Below are positions 44,465 to 52,722 of a stretch of DNA of 64,000 bases, piece by piece. Below the pieces are notes generated by a model that saw nothing but the letters and a program-made list of their open reading frames with translations, was not told the origin of the DNA and ran no database searches. The first letter of the stretch is position 1. Each line of letters starts with the position of its first letter. Origin of the DNA: Deferribacter thermophilus (GTDB lineage: Bacteria; Chrysiogenota; Deferribacteres; Deferribacterales; Deferribacteraceae); NCBI RefSeq assembly GCF_049472675.1, contig NZ_JAPNXM010000008.1, forward strand, positions 1 through 64,000, in the 5' to 3' direction. A program made the position numbers and the translations under genes.

Positions 44465-46180
44465 ATGAAAATAGTTATAAACTTTCTTGCAATACTATTT
44501 TTTGCTTTTACTGCAATAGCTCATGCTGAATATTTTTATATTAAAAAATATGATGTGGATATCACTGTTAACGAAAACTCTGTTTTGGATATCAAGGAAG
44601 ATATTTTAGTGCATTTTTACTCACCCAGACATGGTATTTTTAGGAAAATACCCTATAAATACAAAGTGGAAAACAAAGCTGATGATTTATCAAGACCCTT
44701 TATTTATAGCAAAAATTACAAACTCTACATTTACGATATAAAAACACCCGGATTTAAAAATAAGATATATAAAAAAGGGAACTATCTTTATATCCGTATT
44801 GGTGATAAAAACAGATATGTAAATGGTGATATTAGATATACAATCAACTATAAGGTTTATGGGGCGATTAACTTTTTTGATGACCATTCAGAGTTTTATT
44901 ACAATGTTATCGGTTTTGAATGGCCTGTAAAGATTGAAAAGGCTACTTTTAATATAAATTTCCCTGCAAATTTCGAGCCAGATGAATCAGAATATTTTAT
45001 TTTTAGTGGAAAAAGATTTTCTAAAATAAATAATACAAAGTATTCTGTATCAGAAGGGAATATCTCTGGAGAAACCATTTCACCCCTGCCTGCTGGTTAT
45101 GGAATAACAGTAGGGATTAAATTTCCTAAGGGGTTAATAGATAAAGGCTCCTTTTTTACAAAATTAAAGTTTATTATCTATAACAACTACATCTATGTAT
45201 TACCTTTAATAGTGTTTATTATATTTTTCTTGCTCTGGAATAAATTTGGAAAAGATACAAAAATGATTAAGATAGTTCAGTATAAACTGCCTGATGATAT
45301 CACACCTGCTGAAGCTGGAGTTTTGATAGATGACAAAGTGGATAATAGAGATTTGATTTCACTAATATTCTACTGGGCAGCAAAAGGTTTTTTAGAGATT
45401 GAAGAGGTTGAAGGGGACGGCTTAATTTTCAAAAAGAAAGATTATGTGTTAAACAGATTAAAAGACTTACCTGAAACAGCAAAAAGTTTTGAAAAGGTAA
45501 TATTCAACGGTTTATTCCCTGGTAGCACAAAAAGTGTTAAAATAAGTACGCTTAAAGATAATTTTTATACATATATGAATGAAGCTAGGGAAAAGCTTGA
45601 TTCTGAATTAACGCTACAAGATTACTACGATAGCACTTCGAAAATATTAACTTCACTTTCCTATGTTGTAGCTATTTTACTCTTTGTTATTGGAATTATC
45701 AGCGGAATATTTTTTGGAAGATTAGATTATCCAATATCTTTTATTTTATCATCAATTATAGTATTTATTTTTGCTAGAATAATGCCTAAAAAAACAACTA
45801 AAGGTAGCAAAATTTATCAGCTAGTAGAGGGGTTTAAAGAGTTTATAGAAAGAGTGGAAAAACCAAAACTAAAAGCTTTGCTAAAAGAAGATCCAAACTA
45901 TTTTGATAAAATACTCCCTTTTGCCATAGCGCTCGGTATAGAAGAAAAAGTAGCAGAGAAATTTAAAGATTTAATCACTGAGCCACCAAGCTGGTATCGT
46001 GGCAGTAGCTATCATACTTTTAATACAATATATTTTGTAAATAGTATTGATCACTCTATAAAATCTATGAATACTGCTTTTACCTCTGCACCTCAATCAA
46101 GCAGTAGCGGTAGCGGATTTTCAGGTGGTGGTGGCTTTGGTGGAGGCGGTTTTGGTGGAGGTGGAGGCGGTAGTTGGTGA
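44465..46180 (+). CDS. DUF2207 membrane protein with glycine-rich tail
   Basis: A 571-residue protein with a signal peptide (about residues 1-21, ending AHAEY), a periplasmic DUF2207 domain (about 25-220), a membrane segment near 240, a cytoplasmic region, two more membrane segments near 395-440 and a C-terminal tail rich in serine and then GGGGFGGGGFGGGG. This is the typical DUF2207 partner of LemA. The function is unknown. The glycine codons of the tail (GGTGGAGG repeats) also provide a purine-rich ribosome site for the next gene. Confidence 0.92.
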   Translation: MKIVINFLAILFFAFTAIAHAEYFYIKKYDVDITVNENSVLDIKEDILVHFYSPRHGIFRKIPYKYKVENKADDLSRPFIYSKNYKLYIYDIKTPGFKNKIYKKGNYLYIRIGDKNRYVNGDIRYTINYKVYGAINFFDDHSEFYYNVIGFEWPVKIEKATFNINFPANFEPDESEYFIFSGKRFSKINNTKYSVSEGNISGETISPLPAGYGITVGIKFPKGLIDKGSFFTKLKFIIYNNYIYVLPLIVFIIFFLLWNKFGKDTKMIKIVQYKLPDDITPAEAGVLIDDKVDNRDLISLIFYWAAKGFLEIEEVEGDGLIFKKKDYVLNRLKDLPETAKSFEKVIFNGLFPGSTKSVKISTLKDNFYTYMNEAREKLDSELTLQDYYDSTSKILTSLSYVVAILLFVIGIISGIFFGRLDYPISFILSSIIVFIFARIMPKKTTKGSKIYQLVEGFKEFIERVEKPKLKALLKEDPNYFDKILPFAIALGIEEKVAEKFKDLITEPPSWYRGSSYHTFNTIYFVNSIDHSIKSMNTAFTSAPQSSSSGSGFSGGGGFGGGGFGGGGGGSW

Positions 46181-47073
46181 GATTTGCTCTGTTTTTAGAT
46201 AATTTTATAGGCTACAAACTATTAGAGACTTTAAGCAGTAGTGGATTAAAAGATTTGAGAGTTTTTACATATCATCCAAATACTAAAAGAACAAATCAAA
46301 TCTATGATTTTTCAAAGTTTGCAAGAGATTTTAGTATAATATATTTAGATGGAAACAAATATTCATTTGTAAAAAATAAAATAAAAGATATTGATTTGGC
46401 TTTATGTATTGATTGGACAAAAGATTTTTTCATCAAAGTAAATACAAGCTTTAAAGTTTTATACGCACACCCTTCCCTTTTACCCTATTATAGAGGGTAT
46501 GGAGCTATATCTGAGCAATTTTTTAGAGGTGTTGTAAAAAGTGGTATAACAATTTATGAGCCAATAGATAAAGTTGATGCTGGACCAATTTTATTTCAAG
46601 ATGTTATAAAGATAGAATTTGATGATTACCCAGTTGATTTTATTGAAAAATATATAGAAAAGATTGCAACTTTTATTGATAACTTATTGAATAACAGAGT
46701 AAATCTAAACGAAACTAAACCTCAAAATGATGAGTTAGGTTTTTACCTTGTTAGAAAGAGAAAAAAAGATGCTATTATAGATTTTAACAAATCAGCTTAT
46801 GCAGTCTATAATCATATTAGAGCTTATGCCCACCCATTTTTTGGAGCATTCGCTATAAGTAAAAATGAAAAAATAACAATTTGGAAAGCTCATATTGAAA
46901 AATGGGATGGAGATTATGGATATCCAGGAACAGTTATAAATAAAACTAAAAACGGTATTGAAGTAGCATGTGGCAGTGGAACCATAATTGTTTCAGAATT
47001 AGAATTAAACAATAAAATATACAAATTCGAAGAAATCCCAATTGAAGAAAATACCATATTGAACCAAATTTAA
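46177..47073 (+). CDS. Formyltransferase-family protein with altered catalytic Asn
   Basis: A 298-residue protein related to methionyl-tRNA formyltransferase and other 10-formyl-THF-dependent enzymes. HPSLLPYYRGYG (about residues 98-109) matches the SLLPxYRG signature, and GITIYEPIDKVDAGPI contains the catalytic Asp. The Asn two positions before the His in the FMT-type N-x-H is Tyr here (LYAHPS). A C-terminal Fmt-like domain is partly recognisable (YAVYNHIRAYAHPFFGAF). Possibly a sugar-amine formyltransferase or an inactive relative. The start is GTG overlapping the previous stop, with GGAGG-rich sequence upstream. Confidence 0.75.
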   Translation: MRFALFLDNFIGYKLLETLSSSGLKDLRVFTYHPNTKRTNQIYDFSKFARDFSIIYLDGNKYSFVKNKIKDIDLALCIDWTKDFFIKVNTSFKVLYAHPSLLPYYRGYGAISEQFFRGVVKSGITIYEPIDKVDAGPILFQDVIKIEFDDYPVDFIEKYIEKIATFIDNLLNNRVNLNETKPQNDELGFYLVRKRKKDAIIDFNKSAYAVYNHIRAYAHPFFGAFAISKNEKITIWKAHIEKWDGDYGYPGTVINKTKNGIEVACGSGTIIVSELELNNKIYKFEEIPIEENTILNQI

Positions 47074-47107
47074 AGCAAATTTTAAATATATTTCAATCAA
47101 AATCGTA

Positions 47108-47136
47108 TTGACAGATTAAACATTGTTTGATATTTC
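47108..47136 (+). promoter_or_regulatory. Probable promoter for the binding-protein gene
   Basis: A perfect TTGACA (47108-47113) with a 17-bp spacer to TATTTC (47131-47136, a moderate -10). It lies about 45 bases before the start codon. Confidence 0.45.
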
Positions 47137-47182
47137 TTAACCAAGAAAGTTAAATATATTTTAACATATAGTGGAGGATTTT

Positions 47183-48292
47183 ATGTTAAGGATAATTTTA
47201 TCAGTTTTTCTGACAGTTTTTATCAGTATTACTGCTTTTGCCGAAATAAAAATTGGTGCTTTACTTGCAATCTCTGGCCCAGCATCACACTTAGGCAAAC
47301 CAGCTGAAGTAATTTTGAAAGAATTAGTTAAAGATTATAATAAAAATAACAAAGAAAAAATTAAGCTTATTATTTATGATACAAAAAGTCATCCACAGAT
47401 GGCAATCCAATTTGCAAAAAGATTGATATCAAAAGATAAAGTAAAGATTATAATTGGTCCAAACACTACAGGAAGCGCTCTTGCAATAATCCCTCTTGTA
47501 CAGAAATCAAAGGTGGTAACAATGACACTTGTAGGTGGTACCTCTGTAGTTGAGCCAGTGAAAAAATATGTTTTCAAATCTCCACAAAAAACATCCACCG
47601 CAATTAAAAAAATAGAAAGCTACCTGTTGGCGAATAATATAACAAAAATAGGTGTAATAGCTGATTCTGGGGGGTTTGGACAAGATGGCATAAACTCTCT
47701 TAAGGTATTATCAAAAAATATAGAAGTTGTTGGTATAGAAAAATTTAACAAAACTGATGCTAATATGACATCTCAATTATCAAAATTATTAAATAAAAAA
47801 CCACAAGCGATACTTGCTTGGACAGTTGGCTCTGCAGGTGCTAAAATAGCTAATAATTTGAGAGAGTTAAATAAAAATATATTGTTAATTCAATCTCATG
47901 GACTTGCAGATTATTACTATATCAAGTTAGCTGGTAAAAATGCAGAAGGTTCTATTTTGCCAGCAACAAAGTTTATTGTTGCTGACCAGCTCCCAGATAA
48001 CGATCCACAAAAACCTTTACTTATTGAGTTCAACAAAAAATTTGGCAAGCTTATAAAAGATTCATCAGTTCATGCTGTATATGCTTATGATGGTTTTAAA
48101 CTTATTTTAAAAGGCTTAGAAATCTCAAAAAAAGAGAATATACCATTAGCTGATGCTATTGAAAAAATAAAAAATTTCGTTAGTGTTACAGGAACATATA
48201 ATTTTTCGGCAAAAGATCACTGTGGACTTGATGAAGATTCTATGGTAATAATAAAAGTAGTAAATGGAAAATTTAAATTAATTCGGAGGTAA
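47183..48292 (+). CDS. Branched-chain amino acid-type ABC substrate-binding protein
   Basis: A 369-residue periplasmic binding protein of the LivJ/LivK type (peripla_BP_6). It has a signal peptide (residues 1-20, ending AFAEI), then IKIGALLAISGPASHLG, VKIIIGPNTTGSALAI, KYVFKSPQKTS and YAYDGFKLI. GGAGG precedes this ATG; an in-frame GTG four codons upstream is rejected. No permease or ATPase genes adjoin it, so it may serve a transporter encoded elsewhere, and its ligand is unknown. The oxidoreductase gene follows after 2 bp. Confidence 0.9.
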   Translation: MLRIILSVFLTVFISITAFAEIKIGALLAISGPASHLGKPAEVILKELVKDYNKNNKEKIKLIIYDTKSHPQMAIQFAKRLISKDKVKIIIGPNTTGSALAIIPLVQKSKVVTMTLVGGTSVVEPVKKYVFKSPQKTSTAIKKIESYLLANNITKIGVIADSGGFGQDGINSLKVLSKNIEVVGIEKFNKTDANMTSQLSKLLNKKPQAILAWTVGSAGAKIANNLRELNKNILLIQSHGLADYYYIKLAGKNAEGSILPATKFIVADQLPDNDPQKPLLIEFNKKFGKLIKDSSVHAVYAYDGFKLILKGLEISKKENIPLADAIEKIKNFVSVTGTYNFSAKDHCGLDEDSMVIIKVVNGKFKLIRR

Positions 48293-48294
48293 AG

Positions 48295-49281
48295 ATGGAG
48301 AAATTTAGAGCTTTAGTAGTTTATGAAAACGAAGATGGTACATTTGAAAGGAAAATAGAAGAAAAACAGATATCAGATTTACCAGATAATGATGTATTGA
48401 TTAGAGTATATTACTCTTCATTAAATTACAAAGATGCATTATCAGCTACAGGTAACAAAGGAGTTACAAGAAATTACCCTCACACACCAGGTATTGATGC
48501 TGCTGGAATTGTTGTAAAGTCAAAAACAAACGATTTTAAAGAGGGGGATGAAGTAATTGTTATAGGATACGACCTGGGGATGAACACCCCAGGTGGTTTT
48601 GGTGAATATATCTCTGTGCCAGCTAACTGGGTTGTTAAAAAGCCAGAAAATCTCACACTTAAGCAGGCTATGATTTATGGCACAGCTGGTTTTACAGCTG
48701 CAATGTCTGTTGATAAATTACAAAAGTTTGGCCTTAAAGATGGTGGCAAAGTTTTAGTTACTGGCGCTACAGGTGGTGTGGGTTCTATTGCTGTAGCAAT
48801 ACTTGCAAAAGAAGGTTATCAGGTGGTTGCAGCAACAGGAAAAATAGACCAAACAGAGTTTTTAAAATCTCTTGGTGCAAATGAGATTGTAAATAGAAAT
48901 GATATCATCGATGAAAAAAAAGCTCTTTTAAGAGAAACATGGGACGGTGTGGTTGATACTGTTGGTGGCTCTATATTGGCATCAGCTATAAAAGCTTTAA
49001 AATACGGCTGTTCTGCTACAACCTGTGGCCTTGCTCAATCCCCAAAGCTTGATATTACAGTGTTTCCATTTATTCTTCGTGGAGTAAACCTTTTAGGGAT
49101 CGATTCTGTTGAATGTGATATTGAGTTTAAAAAATATATTTGGGATAAGATAGCGAACGATTGGAATATAGATTTTCCTGATGGTTTTTATGAAGAAGTG
49201 ACTTTAGATCAAATAAACGAAAAAATCGATTTGATATTGCAAGGGAAAATCAAAGGGAGAGTAATTTTACATCATAATTAG
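48295..49281 (+). CDS. YhdH/AcuI-type NADPH:quinone or acrylyl-CoA reductase
   Basis: A 328-residue zinc-free medium-chain dehydrogenase. Markers: SSLNYKDALSATG, PHTPGIDAAGIV, YGTAGFTAAMSV, VTGATGGVGSIAVAIL (NADP-binding, about residue 153) and the C-terminal KIKGRVIL. This fits the YhdH/YhfP subgroup; E. coli YhdH (AcuI) reduces acrylyl-CoA. The substrate here is not proven. GGAGG at the end of the preceding gene provides the ribosome site. Confidence 0.88.
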   Translation: MEKFRALVVYENEDGTFERKIEEKQISDLPDNDVLIRVYYSSLNYKDALSATGNKGVTRNYPHTPGIDAAGIVVKSKTNDFKEGDEVIVIGYDLGMNTPGGFGEYISVPANWVVKKPENLTLKQAMIYGTAGFTAAMSVDKLQKFGLKDGGKVLVTGATGGVGSIAVAILAKEGYQVVAATGKIDQTEFLKSLGANEIVNRNDIIDEKKALLRETWDGVVDTVGGSILASAIKALKYGCSATTCGLAQSPKLDITVFPFILRGVNLLGIDSVECDIEFKKYIWDKIANDWNIDFPDGFYEEVTLDQINEKIDLILQGKIKGRVILHHN

Positions 49282-49372
49282 TTATAACTAAAATTTATAT
49301 TCAGTATTATTTTAAAATAGCTTATTTCCGCATTATTTCTTGAAATAGTTTTATTGTGATTGTTATATTATC

Positions 49373-49401
49373 TTGAAATAGAACCAATTATAAACTATAA
49401 T
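49373..49401 (+). promoter_or_regulatory. Near-consensus promoter for the Uma2 gene
   Basis: TTGAAA (49373-49378), a 17-bp spacer and a perfect TATAAT (49396-49401). The leader of about 70 bases contains a perfect 12-bp palindrome, AGATTATAATCT (49436-49447), which may be an operator or a weak hairpin. Confidence 0.65.
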
Positions 49402-49479
49402 AATCTTAAGAATTTAATAATATTTAATTATTACGAGATTATAATCTATTTAAAATAAAATTTTTTCGGAGCATAAAAA

Positions 49480-50061
49480 ATGTGTCCTTTAGCAAAGAAA
49501 GCTGATAAAAAATACACTTACCAGGATTATCTTACTTGGCCCGATGAAGAAAGATGGGAAATAATCGATGGAAATGCCTACAATATGAGCCCTTCCCCAT
49601 CTACAAAACATCAATTAATAAGCAGAAATATTACTGGAGAACTTTATAAGAATAAATCAAAGTTAAAGAGCTGTGAATTTTTTGAAGCACCAACAGATGT
49701 TGTTTTAGATGATTTTAATGTAGTGCTACCAGATATTTTTATTGTTTGTGATAAAGATAAAATAACAGATAAAAATATACAAGGTGCACCAGACTTAGTC
49801 ATTGAAATAGTTTCAAAATCTACTGCTTATAAAGATACAAAAATTAAAAAAGATTTATACGAAGCTTTTGGAGTAAAAGAGTATATTCTTGTATTTCCTG
49901 AGCTTGAAATTGTTGAAAGATATGTTTTATCTGAAGGGAAATATGGTGTTCCAGAAAGATTTAACTGGGATGAAACCCTAAAACTAAAAACTTTTGATAT
50001 CGAAATTCCATTATGGGAAGTATTTGAAAAAGAAATAAAAGAAGAACAAGAAAATAAATAA
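49480..50061 (+). CDS. Uma2-family endonuclease-like protein (DUF820)
   Basis: A 193-residue protein of the restriction endonuclease-like Uma2 family. Core residues of the PD-(D/E)xK fold are seen: DERWEIIDGNAYNMSPSP near the N-terminus, VLPDIFIVC (Asp), APDLVIEIVSKST (Glu) with a following DTKIKKDLYEAFGVKEYILV. The biological role of Uma2 proteins is unclear. It stands alone, with its own promoter upstream and a palindromic repeat downstream, which is consistent with an accessory gene. CGGAG precedes the ATG. Confidence 0.88.
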   Translation: MCPLAKKADKKYTYQDYLTWPDEERWEIIDGNAYNMSPSPSTKHQLISRNITGELYKNKSKLKSCEFFEAPTDVVLDDFNVVLPDIFIVCDKDKITDKNIQGAPDLVIEIVSKSTAYKDTKIKKDLYEAFGVKEYILVFPELEIVERYVLSEGKYGVPERFNWDETLKLKTFDIEIPLWEVFEKEIKEEQENK

Positions 50062-50132
50062 GTCGATATTGGTATAATAAAGCTTGAGAAATATGTTTTA
50101 AAAATTCTTTACATCTTGATTATTATTTATTG

Positions 50133-50204
50133 AGATTGCTTCGTCGTTCAACTCCTCGCAATGACTGCAATTTATGGTCATTGCGAGCGTCAGCGAAGCA
50201 ATCT
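50133..50204. repeat. Palindromic repeat (GATTGCTTCG family), copy 4
   Basis: A 72-bp imperfect palindrome, AGATTGCTTCGTCG to CCTCGCAATGAC then GTCATTGCGAGCG to GCGAAGCAATCT. It lies in the 280-bp gap between the Uma2 gene and the pilus operon. It is nearly identical to copy 3. Confidence 0.92.
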
Positions 50205-50279
50205 AAATAGCTTGAACAATTATTCTATACAAATCCATTAAAAATGTTTTAACTTTTTGTTACATTTAATTTAAATATA

Positions 50280-50308
50280 TTGACATTTAAAAATATTTAA
50301 ATTAAAAT
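50280..50308 (+). promoter_or_regulatory. Strong promoter of the pilus operon
   Basis: A perfect TTGACA (50280-50285), a 17-bp spacer and TAAAAT (50303-50308). The start site would be near 50315, leaving a short leader with AGGAGG before the pilin ATG. Confidence 0.7.
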
Positions 50309-50341
50309 TAAATAAAGTTTAATATAGGAGGTACATATTTA

Positions 50342-50824
50342 ATGGACAAAAAAGGTTTCACATTAATTGAGCTGGTAATCGTAATAGTTATTTTGGGTAT
50401 TTTGGCAGCTGTAGCATTACCAAAATTTGTCAATTTGCAAGATGATGCAAAAGATGCTGCGGCAAAAGGTATAGTCGGTGGTTTTAAAGCTGCCATAAAT
50501 GTAGCAAAGTCTAAATGTTTATTAGAAGATTCTAAAGGAACATCTTCTGTGAAAGGTACTTCTGATACTGATGGTGGAACTGATTCTATTTCAATAGAAG
50601 GAACATCTTATTATTTTAATAAAAATTGTTTACCTATTGGTACAGATAAAACGCTAGATAGTAATGATGATTGTAAAAATTTACTTGAACTAGCATCATT
50701 ATCAACAGATGATATAGGTACTGTAACTTTTAATGGGACAACCTGCACTTACAATTTAAAAAACACAAATTCTTATAGTAGTTTTACTTATGATGTTTCA
50801 ACTGGTAAAATTGAACTCCAATAA
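50342..50824 (+). CDS. Major type IV pilin, MshA-like
   Basis: A 160-residue prepilin: short leader MDKKG, cleavage before Phe, then the hydrophobic helix FTLIELVIVIVILGILAAVA with the conserved Glu5. The globular domain has KDAAAKGIVGGFKAAINVAK and several cysteines (CLLED, CLPIG, CKNLL, CTYNL), similar in plan to MshA pilins. As the first gene behind a strong promoter it is probably the main fibre subunit. AGGAGG precedes the ATG with about 9 bases of spacing. Confidence 0.88.
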   Translation: MDKKGFTLIELVIVIVILGILAAVALPKFVNLQDDAKDAAAKGIVGGFKAAINVAKSKCLLEDSKGTSSVKGTSDTDGGTDSISIEGTSYYFNKNCLPIGTDKTLDSNDDCKNLLELASLSTDDIGTVTFNGTTCTYNLKNTNSYSSFTYDVSTGKIELQ

Positions 50825-52041
50825 TGAAGTTTAAATACCTTGGTGAAAAGGGTGTTGAAAAGGTTTCAGGGATTATAGAGGCGGCAGATGAAAATGTCGC
50901 CTCTTTGCTTTTGATAGACCAGGGCATAGAAGTATTAGATTTAAAACAATCAAGCTTATTTGACGAAATCTTCTACAGTTTTAAAAATTTAAAGAATAGA
51001 TTCTCAAAGGTTAAGTTAGAAGAGCTCATAGTTTTTACCAGGCAATTTGCTACACTATTTGAAGCTGGTATTCCTGTAATCAAAATTCTTGAAAGATTAT
51101 CTACTCAGAGCTTTAGCGAAAAACTCACTCAAAGTATTAACCAGATAAAAAATGATGTAGATGCAGGTCTCCCACTATCAAACGCATTTAATAGACAAAA
51201 ACATATTTTCTCACCCCTTTATGTAAATATGATAAAGGTTGGTGAAGAAGGTGGTGTGCTTGATATCACTTTGCAAAGACTGGCAGCTATATTAGAATCG
51301 GAGCTTGAAACGAAAAACAGGATAAAAACTGCTACAAGATATCCAAAAATTGTCATTGGAGCTATTGTTATTGCTTTTAGTATTTTAGTTACCTTTGTCA
51401 TACCAAAGTTTGCTAGTATGTTTGCAAAATTTAATACAGAGCTACCACTACCAACAAAAATTCTTATTTGGATTAATAGTTTTTTTCAAAACTTCTGGTA
51501 TGTGATAATTTTAATAATTGTTGGTGCAATTATCAGTTTTAATAAGTTTAAACAAACTGAAAAAGGTAAAAATTATATCGATGAAAATATTTTCAAAATC
51601 CCAATAATTGGCCAATTAATTCAAAAAATATATTTATCAAGGATTTCAAGAGTTTTGGCATTACTTTATAGAAGTGGGATAAATATTACAGCAAGTTTTG
51701 ATATAGTATCAGAAATTACAGGAAATAATATTTTAAAAAGAGAATTATTATATATAAAAGAGCAGATAAGCAGAGGCTCAAATATCGCATCAGCTTTTAG
51801 GAGATCCAAATATTTTCCTCCTGTGGTTTCAGATATGGTGGAATCTGGTGAAGAAACAGGTAGGCTTGACGAAATGCTCATAAAGTTATCAGACTATTAT
51901 GACGAAGAGGTTGACTACTCTATCAAGACACTTTCTCAAGCTCTTGAGCCAATTTTACTTGTATTTATTGCTGGTATGGTATTGCTGCTTGCACTTGGCG
52001 TATTCTTGCCAATGTGGGATATGATTAAAGCTGTAAGATAG
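50824..52041 (+). CDS. GspF/PilC/MshG-type inner-membrane assembly protein
   Basis: A 405-residue polytopic platform protein for pilus or pseudopilus assembly. Two GspF domains (about residues 65-190 and 270-395) contain LIVFTRQFATLFEAGIP, GLPLSNAF, VKVGEEGG-like IKVGEEGGVLD, and the second-half equivalents ALLYRSGINIT, GSNIASAF and VESGEETGRLD. Three membrane segments are predictable. The first codon overlaps the pilin stop by 1 base. Confidence 0.93.
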   Translation: MKFKYLGEKGVEKVSGIIEAADENVASLLLIDQGIEVLDLKQSSLFDEIFYSFKNLKNRFSKVKLEELIVFTRQFATLFEAGIPVIKILERLSTQSFSEKLTQSINQIKNDVDAGLPLSNAFNRQKHIFSPLYVNMIKVGEEGGVLDITLQRLAAILESELETKNRIKTATRYPKIVIGAIVIAFSILVTFVIPKFASMFAKFNTELPLPTKILIWINSFFQNFWYVIILIIVGAIISFNKFKQTEKGKNYIDENIFKIPIIGQLIQKIYLSRISRVLALLYRSGINITASFDIVSEITGNNILKRELLYIKEQISRGSNIASAFRRSKYFPPVVSDMVESGEETGRLDEMLIKLSDYYDEEVDYSIKTLSQALEPILLVFIAGMVLLLALGVFLPMWDMIKAVR

Positions 52042-52046
52042 TGCCC

Positions 52047-52412
52047 ATGTTTAAGAAAAAAAATGATAAAAAAGGCTTTTCACCAATTGAAGTTGTAATT
52101 GTTTTATTAGTTATAGCTGTAATGATTGCTGTTATTTACAAAAGATATGAAATCTATAAAGAAAAGATGTTTCAAACTGCTATTACTTATGACATCAAAA
52201 ATATTAACTTAATTTTGACCCTTTACAAAGTAAAGAATGGGAAATACCCTGAAAAATTGGATGAAATTTATAAAAATGGTTATTTACTTACTGAAGATAA
52301 TAAATCAATTTTAAGTGTTATAAAATTTGAAAATGGTCATTTTGTTGTAAATGGAAATGTGCTAAAATATGATAAAAACAAAGGGAAAGTTTATATTGAA
52401 AAGAACAAATAA
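52047..52412 (+). CDS. Minor pilin / pseudopilin
   Basis: A 121-residue prepilin-like protein: basic leader MFKKKNDKKG, then FSPIEVVIVLLVIAVMIAV with Glu5 kept and Pro replacing the usual Leu at position 3. The short globular part ends with a small beta domain (GNVLKYDKNKGKVYIEK). It is shorter than most pseudopilins. Either this ATG or the GTG two codons upstream (overlapping the gspF stop) could be the start; no strong ribosome site discriminates. Palindromic repeats begin 47 bases after its stop. Confidence 0.75.
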   Translation: MFKKKNDKKGFSPIEVVIVLLVIAVMIAVIYKRYEIYKEKMFQTAITYDIKNINLILTLYKVKNGKYPEKLDEIYKNGYLLTEDNKSILSVIKFENGHFVVNGNVLKYDKNKGKVYIEKNK

Positions 52413-52458
52413 AGACGCTGTGCAGCAGCATTATTTGTTGATAATTAGTAGAATATTT

Positions 52459-52722
52459 AGATTACTTCGGCAACTTTTGTTGCCTCGCAATGACCCTAAA
52501 ATGCTGTCATTGCGAGCGTTAGCGAAGCAATCTATTGCTTCAACTTTTTACCTGAGATTGCTTCGTCAGCTTACGCTTCCTCGCAATGACAAACAAATTT
52601 TCGTCATTGCGAGCGTCAGCAAAGCAATCTACTGCTTCAATGTTTTATTTGAGATTGCTTCGTTGCTCTCGCTCCTCGCAAAGACTATATTGCTGTCATT
52701 AAGAGCGTTAGTAAAGCCATCT
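52459..52722. repeat. Three tandem palindromic repeats (GATTGCTTCG family)
   Basis: Three ~72-75-bp palindromes start at 52459, 52555 and 52652 (periods 96 and 97 bp), separated by two similar 20-bp spacers (ATTGCTTCAACTTTTTACCT and ACTGCTTCAATGTTTTATTT). The third copy has the most substitutions. The whole array is free of stops in the frame of the following pseudopilin gene. Confidence 0.92.

Noticed and set aside
49279..49292. Terminator after the YhdH-type gene (TTAGTTATAACTAA)
   Set aside because: The stem is short and all A/T-rich, with no T run following.
52369..52689. Coding extension of the GspH-like pseudopilin through three palindromic repeats
   Set aside because: The frame is open, but a leader of about 135 residues does not fit prepilin processing, and the sequence is entirely repeat-derived. 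Kept as an open question in the findings.
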